A DNA stretch of 64,000 nucleotides from Microbacterium murale (GTDB lineage Bacteria; Actinomycetota; Actinomycetes; Actinomycetales; Microbacteriaceae), in assembly GCF_014635185.1 (NCBI RefSeq), contig NZ_BMCM01000003.1:481623-545622 (forward strand). Reading direction: 5' to 3'. Under the pieces are notes generated by a model. That model was given only the letters and a program-made list of their open reading frames with translations, ran no database searches and was not told where the DNA came from. Made by a program: the position numbers and the translations under genes. This document shows positions 9,456-19,528 of this stretch, one piece after another; position 1 is the first letter of the stretch; every line of letters begins with the position of its first letter.

Positions 9456-9680
9456 TCAGCGCCTGCGCGGCTCAAGCCGACCGACGCCATAGCGGCGCTC
9501 GGGCGGGACATCGGTCTCCGCGCAGAGCGCAAGCCAGATCTCGCGGGGAGCGATCCCCGCGTCGAGCGCCTCGTCCGCCGTCCGGTTGCCGAGCGCGTCC
9601 AGAACGAGATCCGTCTTCAGCATGGATGCGCGCGCACCGAACTCGAGATCGACCGCGCGAAGGAACTCACTGCGCCGCAT
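9456..9680 (-). CDS. DUF3046-family small protein
   Basis: A 74-residue protein beginning MRRSEFLRAVDLEFG, with IAPREIWLALCAETDVPPERR near its C terminus. These match the DUF3046 family, found almost only in actinobacteria between clgR and recA. Its function is unknown. ATG 9680 has no clear Shine-Dalgarno. Position and length are as expected for the family, so the gene is very likely real despite its size. Confidence 0.82.
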   Translation of the reverse strand: MRRSEFLRAVDLEFGARASMLKTDLVLDALGNRTADEALDAGIAPREIWLALCAETDVPPERRYGVGRLEPRRR

Positions 9681-9706
9681 TGAAGGTCTACCCGAGAAGC
9701 CGCAGG

Positions 9707-10015
9707 TCAGTGCAGCGAGAGTTCAGGCTCGATGGACGCGACCAGGTCGTCCGGGACGACATCAGGGAAGACCTGGATGCCCTCGAGGACAGAGATGCGG
9801 TCGCCCACCTCACGCATGATGATCGAGATGGGCACGTCGAGCGCTTCGGCGACCGAAGCGAGAATCTCGCTCGAAGCCTCCTTCTGACCGCGCTCGACCT
9901 CGCTGAGATATCCGAGCGCCACGGAGGCCTTGCTCGCGACCTGCCGGAGCGTGCGCCCCTTCTGCAGGCGGAAGTCCCTCAGCACATCGCCGATTTCCTG
10001 TCGTACAAGAATCAT
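9707..10015 (-). CDS. clgR: XRE-family regulator ClgR
   Basis: ClgR activates clp protease and other stress genes in actinobacteria and is itself degraded by Clp. The 102-residue protein carries an HTH at about residues 10-65 (LRDFRLQKGRTLRQVASKASVALGYLSEVERG in order, given here as two joined segments of that region). The C terminus is hydrophobic and acidic, as in proteolysis-prone ClgR. A strong GGAGG precedes ATG 10015. It lies between cinA and the DUF3046 gene, its normal position. Confidence 0.92.
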   Translation of the reverse strand: MILVRQEIGDVLRDFRLQKGRTLRQVASKASVALGYLSEVERGQKEASSEILASVAEALDVPISIIMREVGDRISVLEGIQVFPDVVPDDLVASIEPELSLH

Positions 10016-10040
10016 CGGAACCTCCTCTCGATTCCCCTCA

Positions 10041-10056
10041 TCGGAGCAAGCTCCGA
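10041..10056. promoter_or_regulatory. Palindrome TCGGAGC-AA-GCTCCGA upstream of clgR
   Basis: A perfect 7+7 inverted repeat with a two-base centre, 26-41 bases before the clgR ATG. It could be an operator, for example for autoregulation, or a leader hairpin. It is not an obvious match to the published ClgR box as I recall it. Confidence 0.4.
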
Positions 10057-10171
10057 ACGGATCGCCAGTCTAACCCGACTCTCTGAAGAAAAAACTACCG
10101 TTTCACGCTGTGCTTTCGTTGTGAGCACATCTTCCATCGCCACACTTCTGACAACGATCACGAGCGGCGGG

Positions 10172-10654
10172 CTATTCCCGTATCTCTTCGAGCAGCTTCT
10201 CGATCGCCGCATCCACCGTCTGAGCTCTGATCGATGCGCGGTCGCCGTCGAGCCGCAGCGAGAACGCACGCGCACGCAAAGGTGTGGCGACGCCGATGTG
10301 CACGGTTCCCACCGGTTGACCGTCAGGGGAATCCGGGCCGGCGATCCCCGTTGTGGACAGGCCAATGTCCGCGGGTCGGCCTGCGACGCTCACGGCGTCG
10401 CGTACGCCGTCGGCCATCTGCTCCGCGACGAGCGGATGCACCGGACCGTGCTCCTCGAGCAACGCAGCATCCACCCCCAGCAACGATGCCTTCACGGGCG
10501 TGGCATACGCGACGACTCCTCCGAGCAACGTCGCCGATGCGCCTGGCACCGACACGATCTCGGCTGCCAGTGCCCCGCCTGTGAGCGATTCGGCGATTCC
10601 CAGTGTCCATCCGCGCGCAGTGAGCGCGGCCACCAGTTCCGCCGCCATGGTCAT
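10172..10654 (-). CDS. cinA: CinA C-terminal-type nicotinamide-nucleotide amidohydrolase
   Basis: A stand-alone CinA/PncC domain of 160 residues that deamidates nicotinamide mononucleotide in the pyridine-nucleotide cycle. Recognisable segments are IAESLTGGALAAEIVSVPGAS, GVVAYATPVKASLLGV and STTGIAGPDSPDGQPVGTVHIG. The N-terminal molybdopterin-binding domain of full CinA is absent, as usual in this setting. The start at 10654 overlaps the pgsA stop as ATGA, so translation is coupled. A 156-base gap to clgR follows. Confidence 0.93.
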   Translation of the reverse strand: MTMAAELVAALTARGWTLGIAESLTGGALAAEIVSVPGASATLLGGVVAYATPVKASLLGVDAALLEEHGPVHPLVAEQMADGVRDAVSVAGRPADIGLSTTGIAGPDSPDGQPVGTVHIGVATPLRARAFSLRLDGDRASIRAQTVDAAIEKLLEEIRE

Positions 10655-11229
10655 GATCTGTCGGCGCGTGATCCGCGCACCTGTGAGAGCACGTAGTCGA
10701 TCCCGCTGATGACCGTGAGCGCGAGCGTCACGTACATCAACACAATGCCGACCCCGATCCACCAGTCCATGCCGATCAACTGGTGAAGAGGCAGCAGCCA
10801 CCAGCCGAGCGCGATGCCCTGCACCGCGGTCTTGACCTTGCCCAGCCACGCCGCCGCCACGATTTGGCTGCTCGCGACGATGAAGCGGTGAATCGTGATG
10901 CCCCATTCGCGGATGAGGATGATGATGACGATCCACCATGGCCATTCGGCGAGGATCGCGAGTCCGACGAACCCGGCACCGGTGAGCAGCTTGTCCGCGA
11001 TCGGATCCCAGAGCTTTCCGAAGTCGCTGACGATGTCGTACCTGCGGGCGAGATACCCGTCCACCCAGTCCGTGGAGATGGCCACGACGAACAGGACACC
11101 GGCGACCCAGCGGATCACGAGGTCATCGAGGCCGTACGTCCCGCCAAGGAGCAGCAGGACGAAGAAGACGGCGGCGAGAGGGATCCGTGCGATCGTGATC
11201 GCATTCGGCAGCTGCCGAGGAATCGCCAT
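10651..11229 (-). CDS. pgsA: CDP-diacylglycerol-glycerol-3-phosphate 3-phosphatidyltransferase
   Basis: PgsA makes phosphatidylglycerolphosphate. The CDP-alcohol phosphotransferase motif D57-G58-x2-A61-R62-x8-G71-x3-D75-x3-D79 is intact in the 192-residue membrane protein. Hydrophobic helices are visible near residues 10-30, 40-52, 88-110 and 150-180. It overlaps the ftsK stop by one base at its start and the cinA start by four bases at its end, so the three are one operon. Confidence 0.95.
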   Translation of the reverse strand: MAIPRQLPNAITIARIPLAAVFFVLLLLGGTYGLDDLVIRWVAGVLFVVAISTDWVDGYLARRYDIVSDFGKLWDPIADKLLTGAGFVGLAILAEWPWWIVIIILIREWGITIHRFIVASSQIVAAAWLGKVKTAVQGIALGWWLLPLHQLIGMDWWIGVGIVLMYVTLALTVISGIDYVLSQVRGSRADRS

Positions 11230-13964
11230 CAGTCGCGCCCCGTCAATCCCCAGGCGTCTTCGTCGCCCTCGTCCTCATCGACCACGGGCAATCCGCGGAA
11301 CTGATCTTCGATCGGGTCGTGAACAGGTCCTGGCTGCGCCGCAGCTGACGACGGTGCCGGCGCGGCGGCCGGTGGATCATCGCCGCGCAGTTTCGCGATG
11401 ACGTCGGGCAGCTGCTCGGCCGTCACCAGCACATCACGCGCCTTCGACCCTTCCGAAGGCCCGACGATCTCACGCGATTCGAGCAGATCCATCAGACGTC
11501 CGGCCTTGGCGAATCCCACGCGCAGTTTGCGCTGCAGCATCGAGGTCGATCCGAACTGCGAGGAGACGACGAGCTCAGCGGCCGCGAGCAGCACCTCGAG
11601 GTCGTCGCCGATGTCCTCGTCGACCTCCTTCTTCCTGGTCGGCTCCAGCGCCTCCTGCACATCGACCCGGTACTCGGGCCGAGCCTGCGCGGTGACGTGC
11701 TTGACGACCGCGTCGATCTCGCTCTCCTCGACCCATGCGCCCTGCAGTCGGAACGGCTTGGACGAGCCCATCGGCGAGAAGAGCGCATCGCCTTGACCGA
11801 TCAGCTTGTCGGCGCCGGGGCTGTCGAGGATCACGCGGCTGTCGGTGACACTGGTCACCGCGAATGCGAGGCGCGAGGGCACGTTCGCCTTGATCAGACC
11901 GGTGACGACGTCGACGCTCGGGCGCTGGGTCGCCAGTACGAGATGGATGCCGGAAGCACGGGCCAGCTGAGTGATGCGCACGATCGAGTCCTCGACGTCA
12001 CGAGGCGCGACCATCATGAGGTCGGCGAGCTCGTCGACGACGACCAGCAGGTACGGGTACGGCTTGAGCACGCGCTCACTGCCGACGGGCAACTCGACCT
12101 CACCGGCACGCACGGCCTTGTTGAAGTCATCGATGTGGCGGAAGCCGAACGACGCGAGGTCGTCGTACCGCATGTCCATCTCCTTCACCACCCACTGGAG
12201 TGCCTCTGCGGCCTTCTTCGGGTTGGTGATGATGGGTGTGATCAGGTGCGGCACGCCGGCGTAGCTCGTGAGCTCGACGCGCTTCGGGTCGATCAGCACC
12301 ATGCGCACATCCGAAGGACGCGCCCGCATCAGCAGGCTCGTGATCATCGAATTGACGAAGCTCGACTTACCGGAGCCGGTGGATCCGGCGACCAACAGGT
12401 GCGGCATCTTCGCGAGGTTCGCGACGACGAAGTTGCCGCCGACATCCTTGCCGACGGCCACCGTCAGCGGGTGCGTGCTCTTGTGCGCTGCCGCGGAGCG
12501 GATGACGTCGCCAAGGGCGACCGTCTCGCGGTCGGTGTTCGGGATCTCGATGCCGATCGCACTCTTGCCCGGGATCGGCGAGAGGATGCGGACATCGTTC
12601 GATGCGACGGCATAGGCGATGTTGTTGCTCAACTGGGTGATCTTCTCGACCTTGACGCCGTGGCCGACCTCGACCTCGTACTGCGTCACCGTCGGGCCGC
12701 GCGAGAACCCGGTCACCTTGGCGTCGATCTTGAACTGCGAGAGCACGCTCGTGATCTGCTCGACGATCTTGTCGTTCGCCTCTGAGCGGGCGACGGAGGG
12801 CGGGCCTGCGCTGAGGACGCTCGGCGCAGGCAGCGCATACGGCGTGCTCGGTGCCTGCAGCCCGCGCTCTCCCGGCCCGTCGGTGCCGAAGCCCGAGAGC
12901 CCCGGCAGTTCGGGCTGCTCCCCCGTGGCGCCGGAATCGTCGAGAAGCGCAGTGCTGCCCTGGTTTCCGAGCGTGCCCATGACGCCCTGGACATCGGTCA
13001 GGATCTCGGTCGCAGCATCCGCAGGGTCTGCGACGATGACCGCCTGATCGTAGGCCGTGTTATCGACAGCGTCATCGCTCGGCGACAGCAGTTCGGTGAG
13101 ATCCTGCGAGCCGATCCCCTCATCGGGGTCTTCCTCGCGACCGGTCTTGTTGCGCCGCCACCATGGGAGCACATTCGGGTCGTCGTCCTCGTCGAACGAA
13201 CCCTCCGCCTTGTCTGCGGCGGCCTTCTCGTCGGAAGCGGGCTTCTCGACCCGCTCTGCACCGAACGTCCAGGCGTACAGGTCTCCGAGCCGCACCCCGA
13301 TGCGATTCGGCGGCGTCTTCGTGATGATCAGGATGCTGAGAGCGGCCAATACTCCGAGGACGATGTAGGCGACGATGTCGGTGAGATACGAGAGCGGTTC
13401 CCCCAGCATCCAGCCGAAGAGTCCACCGGCCGCGCTGAGTGCCGGCATGCCCGACTTCGGCTCCGGCTGCCCACCAGCGACGTGGCAGATTCCGGCGATC
13501 GTGAGGACGAACAGCCCGAAGCCGATCCCGATGCGCCCGTTGTCGTGCACGGATGAGGGATGGCGGAACAGCCAGCCCGCGAGGATCAGCAGCAGCACCG
13601 GCATCAGGAAAGCCGTGCGGCCGATCAGACCGCCCACCGAGTAGGCGCTGATGTTCTGCGCGATCTCGTTGCCGATGAAGAACCATTCGGTGACCGCGCC
13701 CAGGCACGCCAGCAGCACCAGGAACAACGGGAACCCGTCTCGACGCTGGTCCTTCTCGAGCGCCTCCGGCCCGAAGGCGCGGAAGAGCCCCCCGACGCCG
13801 TGCGCCAGTCCTAACCAGGCGCGCACGGCGACCGGCGGCTTGTCGACATCGTCGATGTACTTCTTCGGGGTCGCCGGCAGCTTCTTGGTGGGGGCCGTCT
13901 GCGCCTTCGAGCGCGCGGGAGTCTTCTCAGACGCGCGCGAGGTCTTGGTGGTGCTCCTGGCCAT
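11229..13964 (-). CDS. ftsK: DNA translocase FtsK
   Basis: FtsK pumps chromosomal DNA through the division septum. The 911-residue protein has a basic N terminus, four membrane helices between about residues 77 and 216, and an acidic linker to about 390. The motor follows, with Walker [10 protein letters not shown] (527-535) and VVVDELADL (641-649), then a winged-helix gamma domain near 795-860. The tail is Pro/Ala-rich and acidic. ATG 13964 follows TAGGCT by six bases. Confidence 0.97.
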   Translation of the reverse strand: MARSTTKTSRASEKTPARSKAQTAPTKKLPATPKKYIDDVDKPPVAVRAWLGLAHGVGGLFRAFGPEALEKDQRRDGFPLFLVLLACLGAVTEWFFIGNEIAQNISAYSVGGLIGRTAFLMPVLLLILAGWLFRHPSSVHDNGRIGIGFGLFVLTIAGICHVAGGQPEPKSGMPALSAAGGLFGWMLGEPLSYLTDIVAYIVLGVLAALSILIITKTPPNRIGVRLGDLYAWTFGAERVEKPASDEKAAADKAEGSFDEDDDPNVLPWWRRNKTGREEDPDEGIGSQDLTELLSPSDDAVDNTAYDQAVIVADPADAATEILTDVQGVMGTLGNQGSTALLDDSGATGEQPELPGLSGFGTDGPGERGLQAPSTPYALPAPSVLSAGPPSVARSEANDKIVEQITSVLSQFKIDAKVTGFSRGPTVTQYEVEVGHGVKVEKITQLSNNIAYAVASNDVRILSPIPGKSAIGIEIPNTDRETVALGDVIRSAAAHKSTHPLTVAVGKDVGGNFVVANLAKMPHLLVAGSTGSGKSSFVNSMITSLLMRARPSDVRMVLIDPKRVELTSYAGVPHLITPIITNPKKAAEALQWVVKEMDMRYDDLASFGFRHIDDFNKAVRAGEVELPVGSERVLKPYPYLLVVVDELADLMMVAPRDVEDSIVRITQLARASGIHLVLATQRPSVDVVTGLIKANVPSRLAFAVTSVTDSRVILDSPGADKLIGQGDALFSPMGSSKPFRLQGAWVEESEIDAVVKHVTAQARPEYRVDVQEALEPTRKKEVDEDIGDDLEVLLAAAELVVSSQFGSTSMLQRKLRVGFAKAGRLMDLLESREIVGPSEGSKARDVLVTAEQLPDVIAKLRGDDPPAAAPAPSSAAAQPGPVHDPIEDQFRGLPVVDEDEGDEDAWGLTGRD

Positions 13965-13970
13965 GTGGAA

Positions 13971-13976
13971 AGCCTA
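13971..13976 (-). promoter_or_regulatory. -10 hexamer TAGGCT for ftsK
   Basis: TAGGCT on the minus strand, six bases before the ftsK ATG, indicates a leaderless start for the ftsK-pgsA-cinA operon. Confidence 0.5.
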
Positions 13977-14027
13977 CGGCGAGGCGCCGACAAGCCGCGT
14001 AATGACGCGGCTTTCCCGGCGAATGAG

Positions 14028-15704
14028 CTAGGCCTCGATGACGAGCGGGACGATCATCGGACGACGGCGGAGCTTCTGGTTGACCCATCGACCGATCGTG
14101 CGGCGCACCACCTGAGACAGCGCGTGGGTGTCGCGGACTCCGTTGCCGGAGGCCTCCTTGAGCGCCGCCACGATCTTCGGGACCACATCGTCGAAGACCG
14201 AGTCGTCCTCGGCGATGCCTCGCGCGTGGATCTCGGGCCCGGTGATGATGCGTCCTGTCGCGGCATCGACCACGATGATGATCGAGACGAAGCCCTCCTC
14301 ACCGAGGATGCGACGATCCTTGAGATCGGCATCCGTGATCTCGCCGACGGTGGAGCCGTCGACGTAGACGAAGCCGATGTCGAGCTGGCCGGCGATGGTC
14401 GTCTGTCCGTCCTTGAGATCGATGATCGTGCCGTTGGACGCGAGGATCGTGTTCGCCTCGGGAACACCGGTGTCCTGCGCGAGCTTCGCGTTCGCCATCA
14501 GATGACGGTACTCGCCGTGCACTGGCAGCACGTTCTTGGGCTTCAGGATGTTGTAGCAGTACAGCAGCTCACCCGCCGCCGCGTGTCCGGAGACATGCAC
14601 CTTGGCGTTGGCCTTGTGCACGACGTTGGCGCCGAGCTTGGTGAGCCCGTCGATCACGCGGTACACCGCGTTCTCGTTTCCGGGGATCAGGCTGGAGGCG
14701 AGGATGACCGTGTCACCCTCCCCCACCTCGATCGCGTGGTCGAGGTTGGCCATGCGGCTCAGCACCGCCATCGGCTCGCCCTGCGAGCCCGTGGACATGT
14801 AGACGATCTTCTCGTCGGGGAGATCCCTGGCCTTCTTGTAGTCGATCAGCACGTTCTCGGGCACCTTGAGGTAACCGAGATCGGCGGCGATCGTCATATT
14901 GCGCACCATGCTGCGCCCCAGCAGCGCGACGCGGCGCCCGTTGGCGTGCGCGGCATCCAGAACCTGCTGGACACGGTGCACGTGGCTGGAGAAGCTGGCG
15001 ACGATGACTCGGCGCGGAGCCTTGGCGATCACCTGGTCCAGCACCGGACCGATCGAGCGCTCGGTGGGTGTGAACCCTGGTACGTCGGCGTTCGTGGAGT
15101 CGACGAGGAACAGGTCCACGCCCTCCTCACCGAGGCGCGAGAACGCACGCAGGTCGGTGATGCGACCGTCGAGCGGAAGCTGATCCATCTTGAAGTCGCC
15201 AGTCGCCAACGCCATTCCGGCCGGGGTGCGGATGGCGACCGCCAGGGCATCGGGAATGGAGTGGTTGACCGCGACGAACTCGAGATCGAAGGGTCCGACC
15301 TTCTCCTCCTGTCCCTCCTTCACCGTGAGGGTGAAGGGGCGGATGCGGTGCTCCTTGAGCTTCGCCTCCACGAGGGCCAGTGTGAGGCCCGATCCGATCA
15401 GCGGGATATCGCTCTTCAGACGCAGCAGATAGGGCACCGCGCCGATGTGGTCCTCGTGACCGTGCGTGAGTACGACGCCGACGATGTCGTCGAGGCGGTC
15501 TTTGATCGGCTCGAAGTCCGGGAGGATCAGGTCGACACCTGGCTGGTGCTCCTCGGGGAACAGCACGCCGCAGTCGACGATCAGGATCTTGCCGTCGTAT
15601 TCGAAGGTCGTCATGTTGCGACCGATCTCGCCGAGACCACCCAGAGGGATGACACGGAGAGCGCCTTCGGCGAGCGGTGCGGGGACGGAGATGGGAATGG
15701 TCAT
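14028..15704 (-). CDS. rnj: Ribonuclease J
   Basis: RNase J is a 5'-3' exonuclease and endonuclease of the beta-CASP metallo-lactamase family, central to mRNA decay and rRNA maturation. The 558-residue protein has the zinc motif HGHEDH (81-86), the beta-CASP region with STGSQGEPMAVLSRMA, and HVSGHAAAGEL. Family length is about 555. GAGGAG stands before ATG 15704. It follows dapA by 68 bases, the conserved dapA-rnj pair. Confidence 0.97.
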   Translation of the reverse strand: MTIPISVPAPLAEGALRVIPLGGLGEIGRNMTTFEYDGKILIVDCGVLFPEEHQPGVDLILPDFEPIKDRLDDIVGVVLTHGHEDHIGAVPYLLRLKSDIPLIGSGLTLALVEAKLKEHRIRPFTLTVKEGQEEKVGPFDLEFVAVNHSIPDALAVAIRTPAGMALATGDFKMDQLPLDGRITDLRAFSRLGEEGVDLFLVDSTNADVPGFTPTERSIGPVLDQVIAKAPRRVIVASFSSHVHRVQQVLDAAHANGRRVALLGRSMVRNMTIAADLGYLKVPENVLIDYKKARDLPDEKIVYMSTGSQGEPMAVLSRMANLDHAIEVGEGDTVILASSLIPGNENAVYRVIDGLTKLGANVVHKANAKVHVSGHAAAGELLYCYNILKPKNVLPVHGEYRHLMANAKLAQDTGVPEANTILASNGTIIDLKDGQTTIAGQLDIGFVYVDGSTVGEITDADLKDRRILGEEGFVSIIIVVDAATGRIITGPEIHARGIAEDDSVFDDVVPKIVAALKEASGNGVRDTHALSQVVRRTIGRWVNQKLRRRPMIVPLVIEA

Positions 15705-15772
15705 TGAAGTCTCCTCAGTCGGACACACGTCGTGCCCGTTCGTGCTTATGGGCGCGCGACGCGCCCGTCGTC

Positions 15773-16750
15773 TCAGCGCGTCGTGCCATGCACCTTCGGC
15801 AACGCGCCGCCGGCGGCCGCGTTGCGGTCGGGGCGGAAGTTCGAGAAATCGGCGCCTGGCACATCGGTGACGAGAGCGAGCTCGTCTTCGATGAGTGCGG
15901 CTTCCCACTCCTCCGGCCCCACCAAGGGCAGGCGGACGCGGGGGCTGGAGATGCGGCCGAGGCCGTGCAGGATGTACTTCGCCGATACGGTGCCAGGGAC
16001 ATGTGTCATCGTGGCGCGCACGAGCGGCTCAAGACGCTTGTGCTCAGCGGTCGCGGCCGCGAGATCGCCACGGTTCACGGCATCCACGATCGTGCGGTAC
16101 GGCGTCGCCGTGATGTTCGCGGTGACGCCGATGAGTCCGGTCGCCCCGATCGCGAGGTGCGGCAGTGCGTTCGCGTCATCGCCGGAGAAGTACATCAGAT
16201 CGGTCTGGTTCAGCACGCGGCTGACCTCGCTGAAGTCGCCCTTGGCGTCTTTGACAGCGAGGATGTTGGGGTGTTTGGCGAGGCGCAGGATCGTCTCGTA
16301 CTTGATCGGCACCCCGGTGCGGCCGGGGATGTCGTACAGGATCACCGGAAGATCGGTGGCATCCGCGACGAGGCGGAAGTGCGTGAGGATGCCGGCCTGC
16401 GTCGGCTTGTTGTAGTACGGCGTGACGATCATGATGCCGTCTGCGCCGGCCTTCTCGCTGGCCTTGTAGAGCTCGATCGCATGTGCGGTCTCGTTCGAAC
16501 CGCCACCCGTGATGATCTTGGCGCGTCCGGCAGCCACTGACTTGCCGACCTCGACGAGCTTGAGCTTCTCGGGGTCCGTGAGGGTCGAGGTCTCGCCGGT
16601 CGTTCCCGTCACGACGATGCCGTCCGCACCCGCGGTGATGACGTCATCCATGTGCTTCTCGACGGCGGGCCAATCGACTTCGCCGTCGGCCGTCATCGGA
16701 GTGACGAGCGCGACGAGAACCTGTCCGAAAGGGTTGCCCGAATGCGTCAT
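15773..16750 (-). CDS. dapA: 4-hydroxy-tetrahydrodipicolinate synthase
   Basis: DapA condenses pyruvate with aspartate semialdehyde, the first step toward diaminopimelate and lysine. In 325 residues the Schiff-base lysine is K167 (AVKDAKGD), the proton-relay tyrosine is Y139 (LYDIPGRTG), and the TGTTGE loop is at 48-53. ATG 16750 lies six bases after TACGCT. dapB, dapA and dapF are all in this window but in separate transcription units. Confidence 0.97.
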   Translation of the reverse strand: MTHSGNPFGQVLVALVTPMTADGEVDWPAVEKHMDDVITAGADGIVVTGTTGETSTLTDPEKLKLVEVGKSVAAGRAKIITGGGSNETAHAIELYKASEKAGADGIMIVTPYYNKPTQAGILTHFRLVADATDLPVILYDIPGRTGVPIKYETILRLAKHPNILAVKDAKGDFSEVSRVLNQTDLMYFSGDDANALPHLAIGATGLIGVTANITATPYRTIVDAVNRGDLAAATAEHKRLEPLVRATMTHVPGTVSAKYILHGLGRISSPRVRLPLVGPEEWEAALIEDELALVTDVPGADFSNFRPDRNAAAGGALPKVHGTTR

Positions 16751-16756
16751 TGTCCC

Positions 16757-16762
16757 AGCGTA
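16757..16762 (-). promoter_or_regulatory. -10 hexamer TACGCT for dapA
   Basis: TACGCT on the minus strand, six bases before the dapA ATG; a leaderless arrangement. The divergent Nudix promoter lies 30 bases away. Confidence 0.5.
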
Positions 16763-16792
16763 TCGGTTCGCGTCCCGCCGCATCGCGCCGGA

Positions 16793-16798
16793 TAGGCT
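16793..16798 (+). promoter_or_regulatory. -10 hexamer TAGGCT for the Nudix gene
   Basis: TAGGCT is followed by seven bases and the ATG at 16806, implying a leaderless transcript. Confidence 0.5.
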
Positions 16799-16805
16799 CC
16801 TGAGC

Positions 16806-17339
16806 ATGACCTGGCGGACCGATGACTCCCGAATCGTGTACGAGAACGCATGGATCTCGGTTCGTGAGGATGCGGTGACGGGCCCCGCGGGCAAGGGTGT
16901 CTACGGCGTGGTGACGCTGCGCCATCCTGCGGTGTTCATCGTCGCCCTCGACGAGCAGGAGCGGGTGTGCCTGGTGTCACTCGAGCGCTACACGGTCGGG
17001 CGATCCATCGAGATTCCGGCCGGCGGCAGCGACGGTGAGGACCCGCTGGTCGCAGCACAGCGCGAACTGCTCGAGGAGACCGGGATGCGCGCCGACGAGT
17101 GGAGGATGATCGGCACCATGAACGCCCTGAACGGCGTCACCGTGGCACCCGAGCACGTGTTCCTCGCGCGTGACCTCCACGTCGCCGATGGCGAGGCCCG
17201 CGAGGAGGAGGGCATCGACGACGTCTCATGGGTGCCGTTCGGCGAAGTGCTGTCGATGGTCGCGGACGGTCGGATCAGCGACGGCGAGACGGTCGCGGCG
17301 CTGGCGTACGCGGGCATCCATCTCCGGCGATTCCGCTGA
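16806..17339 (+). CDS. Nudix hydrolase, ADP-ribose pyrophosphatase-like
   Basis: A 177-residue Nudix protein resembling NudF/ADP-ribose pyrophosphatases: an N-terminal dimerisation strand region, EIPAGG near residue 73, and the catalytic helix RELLEETGM. The loop between the first glycine and the first glutamate of the Nudix box is one residue shorter than in the standard G-x5-E pattern. The metal-binding REXXEE part is intact. The likely role is nucleotide-sugar or ADP-ribose hydrolysis; the substrate is inferred. It is divergent from dapA. Confidence 0.88.
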   Translation: MTWRTDDSRIVYENAWISVREDAVTGPAGKGVYGVVTLRHPAVFIVALDEQERVCLVSLERYTVGRSIEIPAGGSDGEDPLVAAQRELLEETGMRADEWRMIGTMNALNGVTVAPEHVFLARDLHVADGEAREEEGIDDVSWVPFGEVLSMVADGRISDGETVAALAYAGIHLRRFR

Positions 17340-17362
17340 TCGGCCCCGCTCTCCGGTCTGAC

Positions 17363-18124
17363 TCAGACTCGTCCACGCCTGGCGGCGCGCGCGATGAGCG
17401 ACGAGGGCAGCACCTTGGTGACCGCCACGACGAGCTTGTACCGCAGCGATGGGACGCAGACGGCCTGGCCGCGCGACGCGGCGCTCAGGCCCTCGCGCAC
17501 CACGTCGCGTGCCTGCAGCCAGCCGATCGCGGGGATGCCCTCGTGGCCCTGTTTCAATCCCATGCGCTCGTGGAAGGTCGTGTGTGTGAATCCGGGGCAG
17601 AGAGCTGTCACGCTCACGCCGTCCGGCGCGTATTCCGCGTTCGCCCACCGGCTGAACCCGATGAGCCACTGCTTGCATGCGGAGTAGGTCGAGCGCGAGA
17701 TGAAGCCTGCCACAGAGGCGACGTTGATGATGCGACCGCCTCGGCCGCGCATCGTGCCGAGCGCCGCATGCATGAGTCGCATAGGAGCTTCGACGTGTAT
17801 GCGCAGATGGCGCACCTCGTCTTCGATGTCGTTGTCGGCGAAGTGCAGCGGTAACCCGAAACCGGCGTTGTTGACGAGCAGGTCGATCGGATGCCCCGGC
17901 GCCGAGATCCGCGCGGCCACGCGCTTCACGTCGTCTTCGACGACCAGGTCGGCCGTGAGAACCTCGACGACGACACCGTAGGTCTCGCGCAGCTCAGCGG
18001 CGAGCGTGTCCAGTGCGTCCTGAGAACGCGCCACGAGCACGAGATCGGCTCCGCGCTCCGCGAGCTGGTGAGCGAACTCGGCTCCGATGCCCGCGCTGGC
18101 GCCTGTGACGAGCGCAGTGGGCAT
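17363..18124 (-). CDS. SDR-family oxidoreductase
   Basis: A classical short-chain dehydrogenase of 253 residues. The NAD(P) motif GASAGIG is at 8-14, NNAG near 85-88, and the catalytic residues are S137, Y147 and K151 (YSACK). The C terminus VAVTKVLPSSLIARAARRG resembles DltE/YdfG-like membrane-associated SDRs. The substrate is unknown. It overlaps the folA stop by one base, so it is translated with thyA and folA, although nothing ties it chemically to folate. Confidence 0.88.
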   Translation of the reverse strand: MPTALVTGASAGIGAEFAHQLAERGADLVLVARSQDALDTLAAELRETYGVVVEVLTADLVVEDDVKRVAARISAPGHPIDLLVNNAGFGLPLHFADNDIEDEVRHLRIHVEAPMRLMHAALGTMRGRGGRIINVASVAGFISRSTYSACKQWLIGFSRWANAEYAPDGVSVTALCPGFTHTTFHERMGLKQGHEGIPAIGWLQARDVVREGLSAASRGQAVCVPSLRYKLVVAVTKVLPSSLIARAARRGRV

Positions 18125-18621
18125 CAGCGCTCGTATCCGAGGAAGCGGAACCGGATGCCGGTGCGCGAGGTCTGCCACTCCCCTTCGTCGACGAGTCGCC
18201 AACCCTCCTTAGAAGGCGCGTAGGCGTCCCCGTCGACCTGGAGGTCTATCTCGGTGACTTCCAGACGATCTGCGTGACCGATCACCTGCGCGAAGATCTC
18301 CGCGCCGCCGATGATCCAGACCTTGTCCAGACCGCGGACGGCCTCTGCGAGATCCGCAGCGCGACGGGCACCGTCGGCTGCCCAGTCCTGCTGGCGCGTG
18401 ATGACGACGTTCTCGCGGTCGGGCAGCGGACGGAAGCGCTCCGGCAGTGAATCCCAGGTCTTGCGTCCCATCACGACGGGTGCGCTGAGAGTCGTCTCCT
18501 TGAAGTGCGCGAGATCCTCCGGCACGTGCCACGGCATGCCGCCCGACGCACCGATCACTCCGCCGTCTGCCTCGGCCCAGATGAGTCCGACCCACGGAAG
18601 TTCGAGAGGCACGGCGTTCAC
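18124..18621 (-). CDS. folA: Dihydrofolate reductase
   Basis: FolA regenerates tetrahydrofolate, which ThyA oxidises to dihydrofolate. The 165-residue protein has [24 protein letters not shown] in its first 40 residues (two segments: the Met20-type loop and the active-site acid), [12 protein letters not shown], and WIIGGAEIF. It starts with GTG at 18621, overlapping the thyA stop as GTGA, so the two enzymes of the thymidylate cycle are translationally coupled. Confidence 0.96.
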   Translation of the reverse strand: MNAVPLELPWVGLIWAEADGGVIGASGGMPWHVPEDLAHFKETTLSAPVVMGRKTWDSLPERFRPLPDRENVVITRQQDWAADGARRAADLAEAVRGLDKVWIIGGAEIFAQVIGHADRLEVTEIDLQVDGDAYAPSKEGWRLVDEGEWQTSRTGIRFRFLGYER

Positions 18622-19427
18622 ACCGCCACCGCAGCGCGGATCGGCGGGTGGTGCTGATAGTCCTCGACGACGAAGTCCGAGAAGTCGTAGTCGAGGATCG
18701 ACTCGGGCTTACGCGCGAACCGAAGTGTCGGGTACGGGTATGCCTCGCGATTCAGCTGCTCGCGCACCTGCTCGACGTGGTTGTCGTACACGTGGCAGTC
18801 GCCGCCGGTCCAGACGAAGTCACCCGGCTCCAGTCCGACCTGCTGGGCGATCATCATGGTCAGCAGCGCGTAGCTGGCGATGTTGAACGGCACGCCGAGG
18901 AACATGTCGGCGCTGCGTTGATAGAGCTGGCACGAGAGCCTGCCGTCGGCGACGTAGAACTGGAACAGGGCATGGCACGGAGCAAGCGCCATGTCTGGGA
19001 TGTCCGCCGGATTCCAGGCGGAGACGATCAGCCGCCGGGAGTCGGGGGTGGCGCGGATCTGCTCGATCACCTGCGACAGCTGGTCGATGTGACCGCCGTC
19101 CGGCGTCGGCCACGAGCGCCACTGCACCCCGTAGACCGGTCCGAGATCGCCGTCGGCATCCGCCCACTCGTCCCAGATCGACACACCGTTGTCCTGCAGC
19201 CATTTCACGTTCGAGTCCCCGCGCAGGAACCACAGCAACTCGTACGCGATCGACTTGAAATGCACCCGCTTGGTCGTGATCAGCGGGAAGCCCTGCGACA
19301 GATCGAAGCGGATCTGACGGCCGAACACGCTGGTCGTGCCGGTTCCGGTGCGGTCGTCCTTGTGCGTGCCGCTCTCCAGCACATCGCGGAGGAGATCTTC
19401 ATACGGCGTCGGGACGGCTGCGCTCAT
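18618..19427 (-). CDS. thyA: Thymidylate synthase ThyA
   Basis: ThyA methylates dUMP using methylene-tetrahydrofolate. The 269-residue protein has the catalytic cysteine C151 in [11 protein letters not shown], the folate-site arginines, and [17 protein letters not shown]. Start ATG 19427 is preferred to GTG 19436 because TATCGT lies seven bases before the ATG. In many actinobacteria the flavin-dependent ThyX occupies the dapB-dapA interval; here it is ThyA with FolA. Confidence 0.97.
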   Translation of the reverse strand: MSAAVPTPYEDLLRDVLESGTHKDDRTGTGTTSVFGRQIRFDLSQGFPLITTKRVHFKSIAYELLWFLRGDSNVKWLQDNGVSIWDEWADADGDLGPVYGVQWRSWPTPDGGHIDQLSQVIEQIRATPDSRRLIVSAWNPADIPDMALAPCHALFQFYVADGRLSCQLYQRSADMFLGVPFNIASYALLTMMIAQQVGLEPGDFVWTGGDCHVYDNHVEQVREQLNREAYPYPTLRFARKPESILDYDFSDFVVEDYQHHPPIRAAVAV

Positions 19428-19434
19428 GTCTGCC

Positions 19435-19440
19435 ACGATA
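19435..19440 (-). promoter_or_regulatory. -10 hexamer TATCGT for thyA
   Basis: TATCGT on the minus strand, seven bases before ATG 19427, is consistent with a leaderless thyA-folA-SDR message. Confidence 0.4.
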
Positions 19441-19528
19441 CCCGGCTCGCAGGCAACGCAGGCGGATGCCGTGGCGAAGGTCGTGTGTCATCCTCTGTCA
19501 TATCCGCCGCACCAGCCGATACGCGGCA

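Noticed and set aside
13965..15707. A 580-codon plus-strand frame opposite rnj
   Set aside because: Antisense shadow of RNase J; the third-position GC bias belongs to rnj.
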